The translations under genes were made by a program, and so were the position numbers. Below, one piece after another: positions 46,739-58,300 of a DNA stretch of 64,000 nucleotides. The notes under the pieces were generated by a model. The model saw only the letters and a program-made list of their open reading frames with translations, did not search any database and was not told the origin of the DNA. The DNA is taken from the NCBI RefSeq assembly GCF_008831285.2, contig NC_045143.1, positions 2,365,503-2,429,502 of the forward strand, written 5' to 3'. Each line of letters opens with the position of its first letter. Position 1 is the stretch's first letter. The DNA comes from Nymphaea colorata (taxonomy: Eukaryota > Streptophyta > Magnoliopsida > Nymphaeales > Nymphaeaceae).

Positions 46739-47864
46739 AAATAAAGAGCGTCTCTTAGAATTTTTTTGTGATAGATAGATATATATATATATATGTGTGT
46801 GTGAGAGAGAGAAGCTGACTATCAGTTCTGATGATAAGGCGAGACTGTGAAGAACATGCCTACTGCCATTCGTACTCTTCAGGCCTTCGGCTCAGATTTC
46901 GATCACAAACCCGAGTCAAGGATATGATCTCTCCATAAAACGATTCGGGGTGCTGAACTGTGCTTTAGCAGAAGCGGACTGTAACTCCGACCTCGGTTTG
47001 CTCATCTCAAACAACGTGGTGTGGCTGGGTGGATTCCAACAGTCATTCAAGGAAGACATCAGTATTCTGATTTTCAGGGTACTATTGAATGGCGAGGCCG
47101 AAGACCGCTACCGTTTTTCGGTCTGCTCTCGGGGTGGAGGCCTGTTTCGAAATCTATGTAAAACTATAATCCACCCATCAATAAGAATGTACTAGCCACC
47201 ATTTGCAGTAAAAAAAGTTAGCACTCTATATGAATCAAACTACCAGTGGGACTTTCACCCAACCAGCTACGCGCTAAAACCCTTTGAGCTTAATTCTCTT
47301 CAGGCAAGGCAAAGCTAAAAATTCTTCGTTGAGGAAGAATAATCCAAAAGGCCTTAAACCTTTTAAATGCATAATGAGATTGAGAACCTTTTAAATACAT
47401 AGATTGAGAGGTAGTAGTTAAAAATGGGGTTCAGCATTGATTCATGCATAAAATAAATAAATAGTTGTAGATAACCACTATATAAATGAAATACATAATT
47501 TTGTGGGTGGTGTGTAGGCAAATTGTCCACACAAGCCTATTACCTTGATAGGGGCTGTGTCCTGGAGTTTTAACTATCTATCATCATCATCATTGTCACC
47601 ACCATCGTCTTCACTTGCGATCATTGTCACTTCTCAACGCCGACCCAGAAAAGTGCATGACATTAATGAAAGTAAAGAAGTTTGCAAAGCAACTAGCATC
47701 TACAGCTGGGTCCTTCCAATCCTTTTGCTTTATTAATTGCACTTAGAAAGCCAACATCAACAAAACTACACATACAGATATAATACATATACGCTGACAG
47801 CAACATTCGCAGGAACACCAACAACGCGGCGCGCAAGATCAATAATAATAACTAAGTTCAATTA

Positions 47865-48090
47865 TTTCACCGGTAGATCTTGTAATAATGTCGCATCTTC
47901 ATGCATCCATTCATGAAAGTGTGCTGTTGGGTCCCCATCGACTGTCCAAGCAATTAAGCTTCTGCCTTCTAGCTCGCTCACTTCCTCGGGAACGGATCGG
48001 CCTCCCGGTTCGACCTTTTGTAATTTTGTGCTGTATCGAATCGGAAACGATTCTGGTTCACCATTTATTTGTTTATTCCAACAACCCATT
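47865..48090 (-). pseudogene. Possible retrotransposon gag fragment
   Basis: A minus-strand frame of 75 residues ends in HEWMHEDATLLQDLPVK. The spacing of W, D and LL resembles the WxxxDxxLLxW region of Copia-type gag proteins, but the match is short and I cannot trace it further. It lies about 200 bases downstream of the KCS stop codon. It could equally be a chance frame, or sequence of the KCS 3' flank. Confidence 0.2.
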
Positions 48091-48286
48091 TACCCTCTTC
48101 AGGGCCCAAAATAAATTGCAATTCCTACTCAAGCTTATCTCTACACATCCCATCAAACCTCAACCTGTTTGCCAGTAAGAAAGATTGAAAAAGGAGAAGT
48201 AAAGAAAACACTTAAACAAGTCACGTCTAAGATACCACAATCTTCTTCCATTGAAGGATCTCGTTTAGCTCTCTAGCTCCCACCAT

Positions 48287-49699
48287 TCACCATGCCTTTA
48301 ATGGATACCTGTGGATGCAGTCAGCCCAAGGGTTGGTCGAGTCAGGAGATGAGTCCCTCATGGCTTTCCAAACCAGCGAGCCCACCTTGAACCCAGTGCC
48401 GAACGCCAGCATCCACACCTTGTCCCCTTTCTTCACCCTTTGCTTGGCCTCGAAGTAGGCGTACTCGTAGAACACCAGGCTAGAGGACGTGTTTCCGAAC
48501 CGGTGCAGCGTCATCCGGGACGGCTCGGTGACATGATCGCCGAGCTTCAGCACCCGTGAGATGTTCTCGATCACGGCCTTCCCGCCTGTGTGGACGCATA
48601 TGTGCTCGAACGCGGTCGTGAAGTCCGGCACCTGAGGCTTCGCGGCGTCGGCGCCGAGCAGCCTGGACTTGAGGCTGGCGTAGGAGTAGGCGAGCAGCTG
48701 GGAGTATGGCAGCACCCGTGGCGCCAGCGTTCGGATGTGCGCCCGCAGGCCCTCCCCGGCAACCCGGATCAGGTCCTTGGTGAGCGCGAACCCGGCGGTG
48801 CCCTGCTCGTCCTCCTCCTGGAACGCCGCCCTGTAGGACCGGTCGTCTGCGCCGTGGTGGGTTCTCAGCCACCGGACGAGTTCCAGCTTGACAGAGCCGG
48901 TGCGCTGGTTGGTCATGAGGGCGGCGGCCGCTCCTTGTCGGAAGATGCAGTTGGTCACGAGCATGGACCGATTGTCGCCGAAGTACCAGTTGAGGCTGAT
49001 GCTCTCGGTGACAACAACAAGCGCGTAGGATGGTTTCCGCTCCCTGCGGAGTAGCCGGCCGGCGAGGTCTACGGCCATGACGCCGGAGCCGCAGCCCATG
49101 CCGCTGAGGTTGAAGGTGCGAACCGATTCTTTTAGGCCGAACCGGTTCACTATCATGGACGTAGGAGACGGGGATGGGGACATAACACCGCACGTGACTA
49201 TGACGTGGTCAATGTCGGAAGCCGAGACGCCTGTCTTGGCGAGCAGGTCCGAAACGGCACCATACATGCCCTGCTCGAGCTCTTCGAGGGCGGCGGCGTG
49301 CCGATTCGTGGTGTCATCGTTGTTCAAGATGTATGGCGGCAGGTAGGTCTCGTCGCCAAGCCCCGACTTCCGGTAGATTCCCTTCATGAACTGATCGCTC
49401 GCCGGCGTGACGCGGTCGCTCCGGCTGAGAATGTACTCGCACACTTCGAAGCTGGCCTTCTGGTCGAAGTCCGGCTTGAAGCAGGAGTAGTCGACCATGA
49501 AGACCCGAAGAGGTCTGGACCTAATGTACAGGAAGAGGGCCAGGAAGGTGCACCACAGCACGGCCCAGGAGACGTGCCTGTGCTGGTCAAGCATGTAGTG
49601 CACCAGGGTAGAGGAAGAGAGGGCATGTAGAAATAGTGACAGAACCAAGAGGGAAGCAAATGAAGTTTGCAGAACTTGAATACTTGCGAGTTTCCTCAT
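48287..49699 (-). CDS. KCS: 3-ketoacyl-CoA synthase (very-long-chain fatty acid elongase)
   Basis: KCS is the condensing enzyme of the endoplasmic-reticulum fatty acid elongase; it joins malonyl-CoA to a long acyl-CoA in the supply of waxes, cutin, suberin, sphingolipids and seed oils. The intronless frame gives 470 residues, at the short end of the family (about 450-520). Two hydrophobic N-terminal segments (about 10-30 and 43-60) fit the usual membrane anchors, followed by the FAE1-type domain starting VFMVDYSCFKP. The likely catalytic triad is present: Cys203 in NLSGMGC, His370 in HTGGKAV and Asn403 in HRFGNTSS. The residues after Cys203 are Gly-Ser-Gly where most members have Ser-Ala-Gly. 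The length and divergent N-terminus suggest the KCS7/15/21 branch, but I am not sure of the subgroup. The gene is very GC-rich compared with its surroundings. Confidence 0.95.
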   Translation of the reverse strand: MRKLASIQVLQTSFASLLVLSLFLHALSSSTLVHYMLDQHRHVSWAVLWCTFLALFLYIRSRPLRVFMVDYSCFKPDFDQKASFEVCEYILSRSDRVTPASDQFMKGIYRKSGLGDETYLPPYILNNDDTTNRHAAALEELEQGMYGAVSDLLAKTGVSASDIDHVIVTCGVMSPSPSPTSMIVNRFGLKESVRTFNLSGMGCGSGVMAVDLAGRLLRRERKPSYALVVVTESISLNWYFGDNRSMLVTNCIFRQGAAAALMTNQRTGSVKLELVRWLRTHHGADDRSYRAAFQEEDEQGTAGFALTKDLIRVAGEGLRAHIRTLAPRVLPYSQLLAYSYASLKSRLLGADAAKPQVPDFTTAFEHICVHTGGKAVIENISRVLKLGDHVTEPSRMTLHRFGNTSSSLVFYEYAYFEAKQRVKKGDKVWMLAFGTGFKVGSLVWKAMRDSSPDSTNPWADCIHRYPLKAW

Positions 49700-49868
49700 C
49701 TTGGCACCTCTCTCTCTCTTTCTCTCTCACAATGTGGAATAGGCAATAGCCGCGGAAGAAGTTTGGTGGCTTGTTAAAGGGCCGGCCCAGGAGGTATCTT
49801 TATCTGGTAGAAGATCTGTATGCAGGAACTTCTTAGATTTGATGAGGCAAAGGGAGGGGGAGGTGGGG

Positions 49869-49878
49869 GTATATATAG
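49869..49878 (-). promoter_or_regulatory. Probable TATA box of KCS
   Basis: On the minus strand CTATATATACCCC lies about 170 bases upstream of the KCS ATG. A start about 30 bases further on would give a leader of roughly 140 bases, which includes a GA-rich tract just before the ATG (49707-49730). Confidence 0.6.
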
Positions 49879-50956
49879 TGTGAGGAAACGGGACGTCGAG
49901 TGTTTGATACAGTAGATCATAGCTTCTTTCTTTTAGCTTCACCATTAAAACTCGCTGACAACTGTACAGGGGCTAATAATGCGAGTGCTTGGAGGAAGAA
50001 AGAGAAATTGAATGACAATGGAGAGTTTCTGGTAGGAGCTTATCTCTCAATCTTTCTTTGTTAATAATAATATCAATGATGATATACTGTTGTTATTTAA
50101 AATCTTTAAAGAGAGAGAGAGTAGGACACAGTAGATTGAACACCCCATGCATGCATGGGTTTGGTTAACGTTGCCTGTCACCTCTGCCCCACCGTATCTG
50201 TCACTTTGTCGTGCAGCAGAAAAGAGAAGATGTCTCATAAAGGAGTCGATCTTTTTCTATTAACATCATCGTCTGTAAAATTGCAGCAGTCGCTTTTCTT
50301 TACGAGTCCAAGCATCAAATGCTTGACCTAACGCATTTAACACTATATTCATTATCATCATTAGCTTCTCTAATTGTCGATCCATGTCTCATGGCATTTA
50401 AAGCTAGCTAGTACGAAATATAGAGGATACTAATCCAGCTACATATAATTTATGAAAATATGAAAGATATTTCTTCAGAAAACAGTATGATCTACGTCCC
50501 CTACAACTAACATTCATTTTTAAAACTAATGACATATACATAAACAGATAGAAGTAGATCAAGTTGAGAAGGAACGGCTGTGGCGGCAACTGTCAGGCCC
50601 TTTGAAATTAGCAGTTGACTTGGCCATTCACGTGGAAGGGAGAGGTGATGCTCAATAAAATAATGGTGATAGGTCAACTTCCTTCTACTCCCAACTTCGA
50701 CCTCCCAACAGGCCATGTGGATCTCCTGGTGATTATAATAACTTCAAAAGAGGAAAAATATTCCACGCTATTTGTTATATGTGGCTAACGTGGCTCTCAA
50801 ACATCCACTCCTTGGAGATCAAACAGCAGTCCCCTGCTGATATTATGCTTCATTTTCTTTCTTTCTTTTTTTTTGTGGTTCTTGTCGTTCTGAGAAATTC
50901 TTGGAAAAGTGTTTTTTATTTTGTTATTGTTATGAAAAATGTGACCGTCATCAATG

Positions 50957-51377
50957 GGTCCATGTCAATATATCTGATGATTATTGGATATCCGACCAAT
51001 TAGATTTGAAAAAATCGGATATGAAAAATAATTTAATATCCGATAAAAAAATGGATCGGATTTGGATTTAATAAATGGCATCCGATCGGATTATGATTTG
51101 AATTTGGATATACATAAATGTCTTACCGGATTCAGATTGAATTCATTTTTACACAAATATTTTGTATCTAATGTTATTAAACTTTGAAAGTTGGCAAAAT
51201 CCGGTTCAAAATTTGGATTTGGATTCAGATACAAATATAAAAATCTGATTCAGATTGTAAATTTGGATTTGGATATGACCTTTTTTATTTAAATTCAATT
51301 CCGAATATGTGAATATCCGAAAGAGCAAATATGATTAAGGATATATTTGATCCCAATCTGAGCTATTGACATCCCTA
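50957..51377 (+). repeat. AT-rich dispersed repeat, copy C
   Basis: The left end includes CATGTCAATATAT and the right end ATTGACATCCCTA, which are roughly inverse complements. The interior (GGATATACATAAATGTC, CCGGTTCAAAATTTGGATT) parallels copies A and B. It is probably a non-autonomous inverted-repeat transposon of about 420 bases. Confidence 0.5.
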
Positions 51378-51949
51378 AGTACGCTATAACATGATTTTGC
51401 ATAAGTGGGTGCGGTCAAATTTTGTGGTTGTTGTGAACAAAGTGTGCTCTTGAATTTGGACCGAGTGCCCATCGATACCCACTGCGAGTTCACATTTCCA
51501 TTCACGTAGGCCAAATTATTCGTTATATTAATGCGTGTTGCTCAAACTTGGTCTAGCTGTGTTCATTAGGAGCCCATCTCGGCTCCTCAAAGTGATCAAG
51601 GTGACCTGCCTAGGCTCAAGTAACTTGGTTGGGTTGAGTTGCCTCGCTTCTTCATTAGTACTTTCTTATGCATGTGCAAGGTCGTGCTAAGTTGACCTGA
51701 CTAAGGCCCGGTGGGGTGGGCTAGCCCAGCTGGACGCAGTCATTCCATCATCAATAGAGCTTACTTAGGAGCATGCGTTTGTAAATTGGATTGCTCAAAG
51801 AAAATGTACAATAAATTTTTATATTTCAAATTGATATCCAGCAGTAAATATATATGTTCCGGCAAACAGCTGCAAAGGATAGGCCCTGGTACTACGTATG
51901 TTGACTTAATGCATTTTAGACCTTAAAATATTGGTCTAATAAATAGCTA

Positions 51950-52031
51950 GCTCTCGTTAAGGCATGACCGATGGTATATGGTTCGATTCTCATGGGCATC
52001 CTTCTCCATGTGGAAAAAAAAAAGAAAAATC
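51950..52031 (+). mobile_element. tRNA-derived SINE-like fragment
   Basis: TAGCTCTCGTTAAGGCATG resembles an RNA polymerase III A box and GGTTCGATTCTC, about 25 bases further on, a B box. A run of ten or more A residues (52014-52024) follows. This arrangement is that of a short SINE. There is no acceptor stem, so it is not a tRNA gene. No second full copy was found in the window. Confidence 0.45.
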
Positions 52032-52376
52032 TAATGTGTCGCACTTCTAAGCTTGAGGATTCAAACTTCTAAAACTAAAATATCCTTGAGCAATGTTTTA
52101 TGTTTGGTAATAAGAACACTAACACGGTGTTTTATGAATATGTTCTAAAAATTGAAGCAATTTTTATTGCGACAGATTTATGAATTCTCATTGCATATTT
52201 TGCCACTGCATATTTTTAGTTAAATCTTTCTTCTTCTTCCTTTTCTTTTATGTGGTGGAGAGAGGGGGTGTTGGTTTAACCATTTTAAATTTGAGCAGCT
52301 AGCTAGAGAATCTGAGCCCTTACTAGTTGCTCAATAATGTTGGTTTTATTACGAAGGATCCATACGGTTCTCATGA

Positions 52377-52540
52377 GAGGTGGAGCCAACCCCTTAATTT
52401 TTTTTTTTTAATTTACGTATAAATTTTAAATATAAATATTATATAAAATTTTTGAAAAATGATATTTTGCCTTGTCAAAATTTTGAAACCATAATTCACC
52501 CTTTTCCTCCCCATAAAAAATTTTTATCTCTGCGCCCAGT
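52377..52540. repeat. GGCGGAGC-type inverted-repeat element
   Basis: The left end GAGGTGGAGCCAACCCC and the right end ATCTCTGCGCCCAGT are imperfect inverse complements with an AT-rich interior. It is another member of the family seen near 20.3, 21.7 and 45.7 kb. Confidence 0.45.
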
Positions 52541-53045
52541 TCTTATTCTTATTATCCAATAAATTGAACAGTGCAAAAGGAGCATTTATTTGGATATCAT
52601 ATTTAAAAAATGAAAAAAAGTACCATTGCATTAAAATGAGGGAGATGAAAAAAATGCAGCCTGGTTAGTTAACGCACGCCAGCTCTCAATTCACATTAAT
52701 AGAATTCATTGTTTTCTTGGGCCCTCTTTTGAATGCGTACCCAACTTGATACAATATCTTATCTTGTTATCCCTGCATCAATTTTTTACTTCTTTTTGCC
52801 TTTTCATAGACAAGCTGTATCTGGGAAGACACCTACCGCCATTCAAGGAGATGGTGTCACATTTTCCAGAAAAATGAAATTTGAGCAAGTTGCATATAGG
52901 AGACCCTTTTCACCATGAATGTATAAATCCATAACTGTGATCCATATTGGCCATTTCGTTACCGCTGGATACGGCTGGTATGACATTTGTCTGGTATACA
53001 TCAGTCAATAAGTAAAAGTGACATATTATTGTATGTCAATCTAAA

Positions 53046-53285
53046 CTTAAAAGCAAATTAGAACTTTAGAGATATAATAAAGGCATGATCGGTTTTACAC
53101 GAAAGACAGTTTCTCTTAAGTAAAAATTTAAGCTTAAAAGCAAATCAAAACTTTAGAGATATAAAGGCATGATCAGACAGCTTCTCTTAAGTAAAAATTT
53201 AAGCTTAAAAGCAAATCAGAACTTTAGAGATATAAAGGCATGATCGGTTTTACACGAAAGACTGTTTCTCTTAGCTAAAAATTTG
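53046..53285. repeat. Three-unit tandem repeat
   Basis: Units starting CTTAAAAGCAAAT lie at 53046, 53133 and 53204. The first is 87 bases; the second is 71 because it lacks the GGTTTTACACGAAAGA-like part; the third has that part again. All contain ACTTTAGAGATATAA and AAAGGCATGATC. Confidence 0.92.
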
Positions 53286-54036
53286 AAAAAAAGAGACATA
53301 TGGGTCCCTCGATACTGCAACCCAATAAAAAAAGTATTGGGGATTAACTCATGCAGGCTTCAATGAGAATGACTCGGTGCCTGCAACACATATACGCCAA
53401 AGACAAAAAAAGTATGGAGTATGGGTATTTTAGAAAATATTTATAAAAAAAAAGATTTTTTTTTTTTTTAGTCTTTTAACTAAGCTCTCTTTTGTTATTA
53501 ACCAAAAGTGATTTAGTCATTAACCATACGAGGCATGTACCAGTACTACAGAGACCAACCTCAAATTGCTTGTGTACATATATTAATATCTACTTATTCA
53601 TATATTGGGGCCTCTCATTTATTTTAACATACATCAGAATAGTCTGAAGCTTTTTCCATTAATGCCGCTCGACCAAAAGCTTGTGATGAAGTTTTCTCTC
53701 TAGAAGGAACACATAAGAAAGTTAGGAATCTAGAGAACTCCTCAAGCTAATTTTAGAGGCTCTTGCGTGATAAAAAGTCGACCGCATTCAATGGAAAGAA
53801 ACAAAGGAAGGGGACTATAATTCAAACAATAACTCGAAGTCCCAAGTACAAAACTGTTCTCGTTAATTTCATGTGGGCTCCAAATGAACACCTATGCATT
53901 TCTAGGATATATACATATGATTAGAAGACGCACACAAATTCCAAACTCCAACTCCTAGTTCCCAAACTAAGAGAAAAGCTCCCAGTAGGAGAACCAAGGA
54001 TATGTGTAACGTTTTGAGTAGGCGCTTTAGAGGAAG

Positions 54037-54121
54037 GGAATCATATTTGAATCGGATATATCCTTAATTCTGATATTTACATATTTAGATTCAAATTCAG
54101 ATTTGAATACAAATAAAGAAA
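54037..54121 (-). repeat. Fragment of the AT-rich dispersed repeat
   Basis: In inverse complement this resembles the last third of copy A: TTTCTTTATTTGTATTCAAA, then GAATTTGAATCTAAA, then GGATATATCCGATTC. It is a minus-strand fragment without ends. Confidence 0.35.
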
Positions 54122-54644
54122 AGTGGTAACTGGCCGAATTCAATGTGACATAAAAAGTTATAGATTTCTTTGGTAGGTAGGCCGACAATTTCATGCTCAC
54201 GTCGAGAGGAAGAAAGTGTCCCCGTTCACTCCCCTTTTTGAGCAGCAGAGCATAATCAGACTCTTTAATTAGGAACCTACCCACTTTCTAAGCATCTTTT
54301 AGTTATACGTATAAGATCAAACCTGGTTATATACGCCGTACTGGTGCATGAAAATATAGTGCACCAATATAGTTAATGACAAAAATGCCCCCATTTGAAT
54401 AGAAAAAAAAAGTTTTTGTATGAAAAAATATATATATAACGGTAAAATGACTCAAGAGGACACTTTTTTTCTAATAAAAAATGCCCCATTTTTTTCTTTG
54501 TGCGTGCACTGGCACATGCAACTCAAGCTCATGTATGATTATTGCCCACAACGGCAAACTTGACCCCGTTTATGACAAGAAACAAAAGCAGATGCACATG
54601 GGTTTCTTCAACTCAGCACAGCCACTAAGTTGGACGGGGGAGTT

Positions 54645-54694
54645 GGGTTTCTACATGTCCACGTTCGTCGGGTTTCTATATGTCCACGTTCGTT
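54645..54694. repeat. 25-bp tandem duplication
   Basis: GGGTTTCTACATGTCCACG at 54645 recurs at 54670 with one or two changes. Confidence 0.85.
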
Positions 54695-54825
54695 GGGCTT
54701 CCTGCCGACGTACTGGGACAATGGATACAGCTACCTTCGAATGCAGTTGGGATCTAGTCATGAAAATTAATGCCAAAGAAAATTGTCAAAATATGGTTCG
54801 AATCCAATTTCTTTTGATGGTGTGT

Positions 54826-54832
<7 letters not shown>

Positions 54833-54922
<90 letters not shown>
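54833..54922. repeat. Compound (TA)n-(GA)n microsatellite
   Basis: About 48 bases of TA followed directly by about 40 of GA, the same order as at 44969-45099. It starts after a short CACACA run. Confidence 0.96.
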
Positions 54923-55260
54923 TTGGTAGATACTAGACCACTTACGGATTAAAAACCAGACCCCTTAAATTTGTTTTAAAAGTTTGTTAAATAAGAACAT
55001 TCTAATGTGTTTATAAATACTAATTTAATATAAATCATGTTTCAGTTACAAAATTGATCTTTCTACTACCAAAGTTTTGATATTACAAGAGCCATTAAAT
55101 TTTTTATTATTAAAAAATATTATTTAACAAACAACCAAGCTTAATCAATATGTTTCTCACCAAACCACTTTTATGATCATGTCTGTAGGTAAGTTTGCAA
55201 AAACAAAACTTAATAATTAATTTTAATGGGCCTAGTTTTTGTCTCTTACCCAAGTGGTTT

Positions 55261-55264
<4 letters not shown>

Positions 55265-55299
<35 letters not shown>
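55265..55299. repeat. (TA)n microsatellite
   Basis: A TA run of about 35 bases following GGTTTA. Confidence 0.95.
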
Positions 55300-55303
<4 letters not shown>

Positions 55304-58300
55304 ACTTGAAAAAAAAGGACTGGTTTTGCTTCCCAAACACAAACTAAAGGTCTTGTATATATATACATATGCACACACTAGTAGAACCAGAAAATTTTGA
55401 ATGGAGGGGACACTGATTCAATAGCTTTAATGTTTTTTAGGGGCACCTGTATATATAAACAATCAAATATATTAAATTGTTAATGAAAAAATAAATGAAC
55501 TTTATGAGGCTGGTGTGCTGTCATGTGGCCCGGCCACTATATAACAATGTGTGTGTGTATGTATAGAAAAACAGGTGACCACCAAACTCTTACACCCTAT
55601 ACTTTGTTGGGAATTATCCGGATCATCTATTCCAAGAAAATTAGACGACAGTGATTAAACTGCAAATATATAACCCAAACCATTCTTCAAGATTCTGAAA
55701 CGCCTTCCAGAAAAAGAAAAAAAAAGTGAGAGAAACAAATGAGTTTCCCTAAACCAAAAGGTTTGTTTCTTTTGATGATATTTTATATTCTTGAAAGAAC
55801 AACTTGGCTTCTATATTTTCAACTTAATGTTCTCCATGTGATCCCCTTGAAATAAATGGTCTAAACGATCCACTTGATATCCAAAATGTGCTGGCATGTA
55901 TTTTCTTTACACATATATGCCTGACTTGGTTAGTTTCTTCAACAAATCCGAAATTGCATGTGATCTTAGCATAACCACTCAAGCCATACCGAGTCATAAG
56001 CAGCACAGCTTAGAGCTAACCCCAACGTCATAGGGGCGGAGGGAGGGGGAGGGCTACCTAGGCCATGGCGTCACCCTAGCCAATTAAAAAAAAATTATAT
56101 TGAAAAAATTAAAAAATTTTAGTTGCATCGTGTATTGTTTAGATTCAAATTCAATTTGGTCCTATCCAGATCCAGAGGTTGAATTGTTCGACCTGCCTCT
56201 AAAAAAATCCTGGCTCCTCTCCTACGGCCAACCATAAACTCCATCTTATCAATAACTGAGCCTGGGCGATGCAATCAATCAAACAAAAAGGTATGAAAGC
56301 TTCTCCAATCACATAAACTCTCCCTTCGGTGGGATCATTTTGAACGCTCCAACTACGACCTACCACCAACCATTTCCCAGCTTTTTCCATCGACCGAGAC
56401 ATGAGCTGCTTGGTTCATGCATCAGAAAGAATAATGGCTTCTTCACCCCACATTTTGCTTATGGCGACCAAGTCAATGCGCTTCATCACCCCACATTTTG
56501 CTAATTAATGGTGAACTACTTTTGGTGGAACAGCACTGGGCTGAGCTTGGTCAAATATTATTATATACTTTATAAAAGATGCCCAACATCTTTAGAAAGT
56601 ACACCCGTCTCTGTCTTTACAATGAGAGGCACCAACTGTAGTGCATGGCTAGGTTTTAAAGTCAGGGATTTGTTATCTCTGATCAGCTGTCTAGTGGTTG
56701 AAGGATGGGTGGAGCCCATGTTTGCAGGAGGGAAATTATCGGTGTTAGACAGTCGCACATGAATGTACCATGTTGTCCCAAACCGTAATTGTTTCAAAAG
56801 TGCGTTCACTGTGAACATATACAATTTGATTTGGCTTTTTATTTTTCTTGTTCACATGACACGGAAATTTGATTTTTTCTTTATTTTATTATATATGTAG
56901 GTCCCTCCACATAATTTAGTTAATTGCATATTGGTGCCTCTAAAACCTAAGATTTCTTATATTGGTGTCGGGCAGTCAATGACTTTCGAGTTCCAACGGC
57001 TGCCATCAGTTTCAAAAACTTGTGGCTTAACTGCTTGGCTTTCTCAATTAAAGGTTCAGATCGTGGTAGACAATGTTGCAGAAAGCCAAGCTGGTTTTTT
57101 TTTTTTTTTGCAATCTAACCTTATTGATATGATAGTAAGAATGGGTTGATGCAACCTATACTAAGTTGATTATTTGTTAAGACTTTAATGGTGAAAGTTC
57201 ACAGCCCCTGATAATAAAAAAAACAATATTTTTCTTTAAAACAACTTGAATGAAAGCATGTTTTATATCAAAATAGTCTTTATAAGCATATTAAGATGTT
57301 TATATTCTATTTAAAAATAGTTTTTTAACAAAAATCAATGTGTCTATTTTTTTATTCCTGACCTGAGTGTCTGCTTCCTTGCGAATGTCAACTGTGTAGG
57401 ATCCAGAATATATATCTAGAGGGGAGAAGAGAGAGAGAGAAGGGATAAACCAAAAAAGAAACACTCATATTATGGGGTTCTAGATCTCTTCCGAGAGAAT
57501 GAATGTGAAATTTTCATATGATATTCGACGAGCTATCTGAATTCGGAGAAACAAAATATCTGCTTGCTTTCTGCAGCAACCACGTACGCTGATCCCCTAT
57601 TAATTTCTCCGTCACCTTCTCTGGACATCCAACAGGCAACCTCTTCCAAGCTTCAGGACAAGACACAGAGTGAAAAGACATGCATTGAAGAGTGAAAAAC
57701 AAAATAGTCTAGTTTCTCTTTAACACAGGAGCAGAAATGCCGGCCACCTATTAAGATAGCCACATGCCTTCTCCAAAGGCCAAGCTGTAGTTACATCCAT
57801 AATCTCTTGAATCTGCTTCTTTGCATTCATATGAAGCAGTCACGAATCTCAACAGCCATGGTAGATCAGTAGGCCAGCCTTCACAGCACTGCCACTGACG
57901 TTGGTGCTCTCATATCTCCATCTTGTTAATTTGGTGGCGAAAGAAGAGCTCTGCTTGTGCTCGGCGACGCCACTGTGGGGCTGTAGTTTCAATGCAGGCG
58001 TCCTCATTTATGAAAAATGGTGAAAAGGGAAAGGAAAATTGCTGCCAAGTTCTCTTTAAGAGGCATATATATATATATATATGAACAAAAATGGTAGTCT
58101 TTCCAGAGACATCGGATAAAATTACTTCATTGAAATTATAGGCAAAAGGTAGGCCCCTTCAAACCCAAAAAGAAAACCCTTTAATAAATTTGAAGTTAAA
58201 AGGTAGACGATTCTAAGTGACATTAATTCTGCAGCTTGATGTTGGTCAGCGTCATCGTTTAGCTCTTATCTGCGTCTCTTTTAGCAAACATCACGCGCTC

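Noticed and set aside
46950-47195. 81-codon frame on the plus strand
   Set aside because: It is unlike any known protein and has no promoter, leader or splice context.
48480-49193. Open frames overlapping the KCS gene in other frames (for example 237 codons on the minus strand)
   Set aside because: High GC content removes stop codons in all frames; only the 48287-49699 frame has a known family and the catalytic residues.
54790-54806. Perfect-looking B box GGTTCGAATCC
   Set aside because: No A box or acceptor stem precedes it, so neither a tRNA nor a convincing SINE can be supported.
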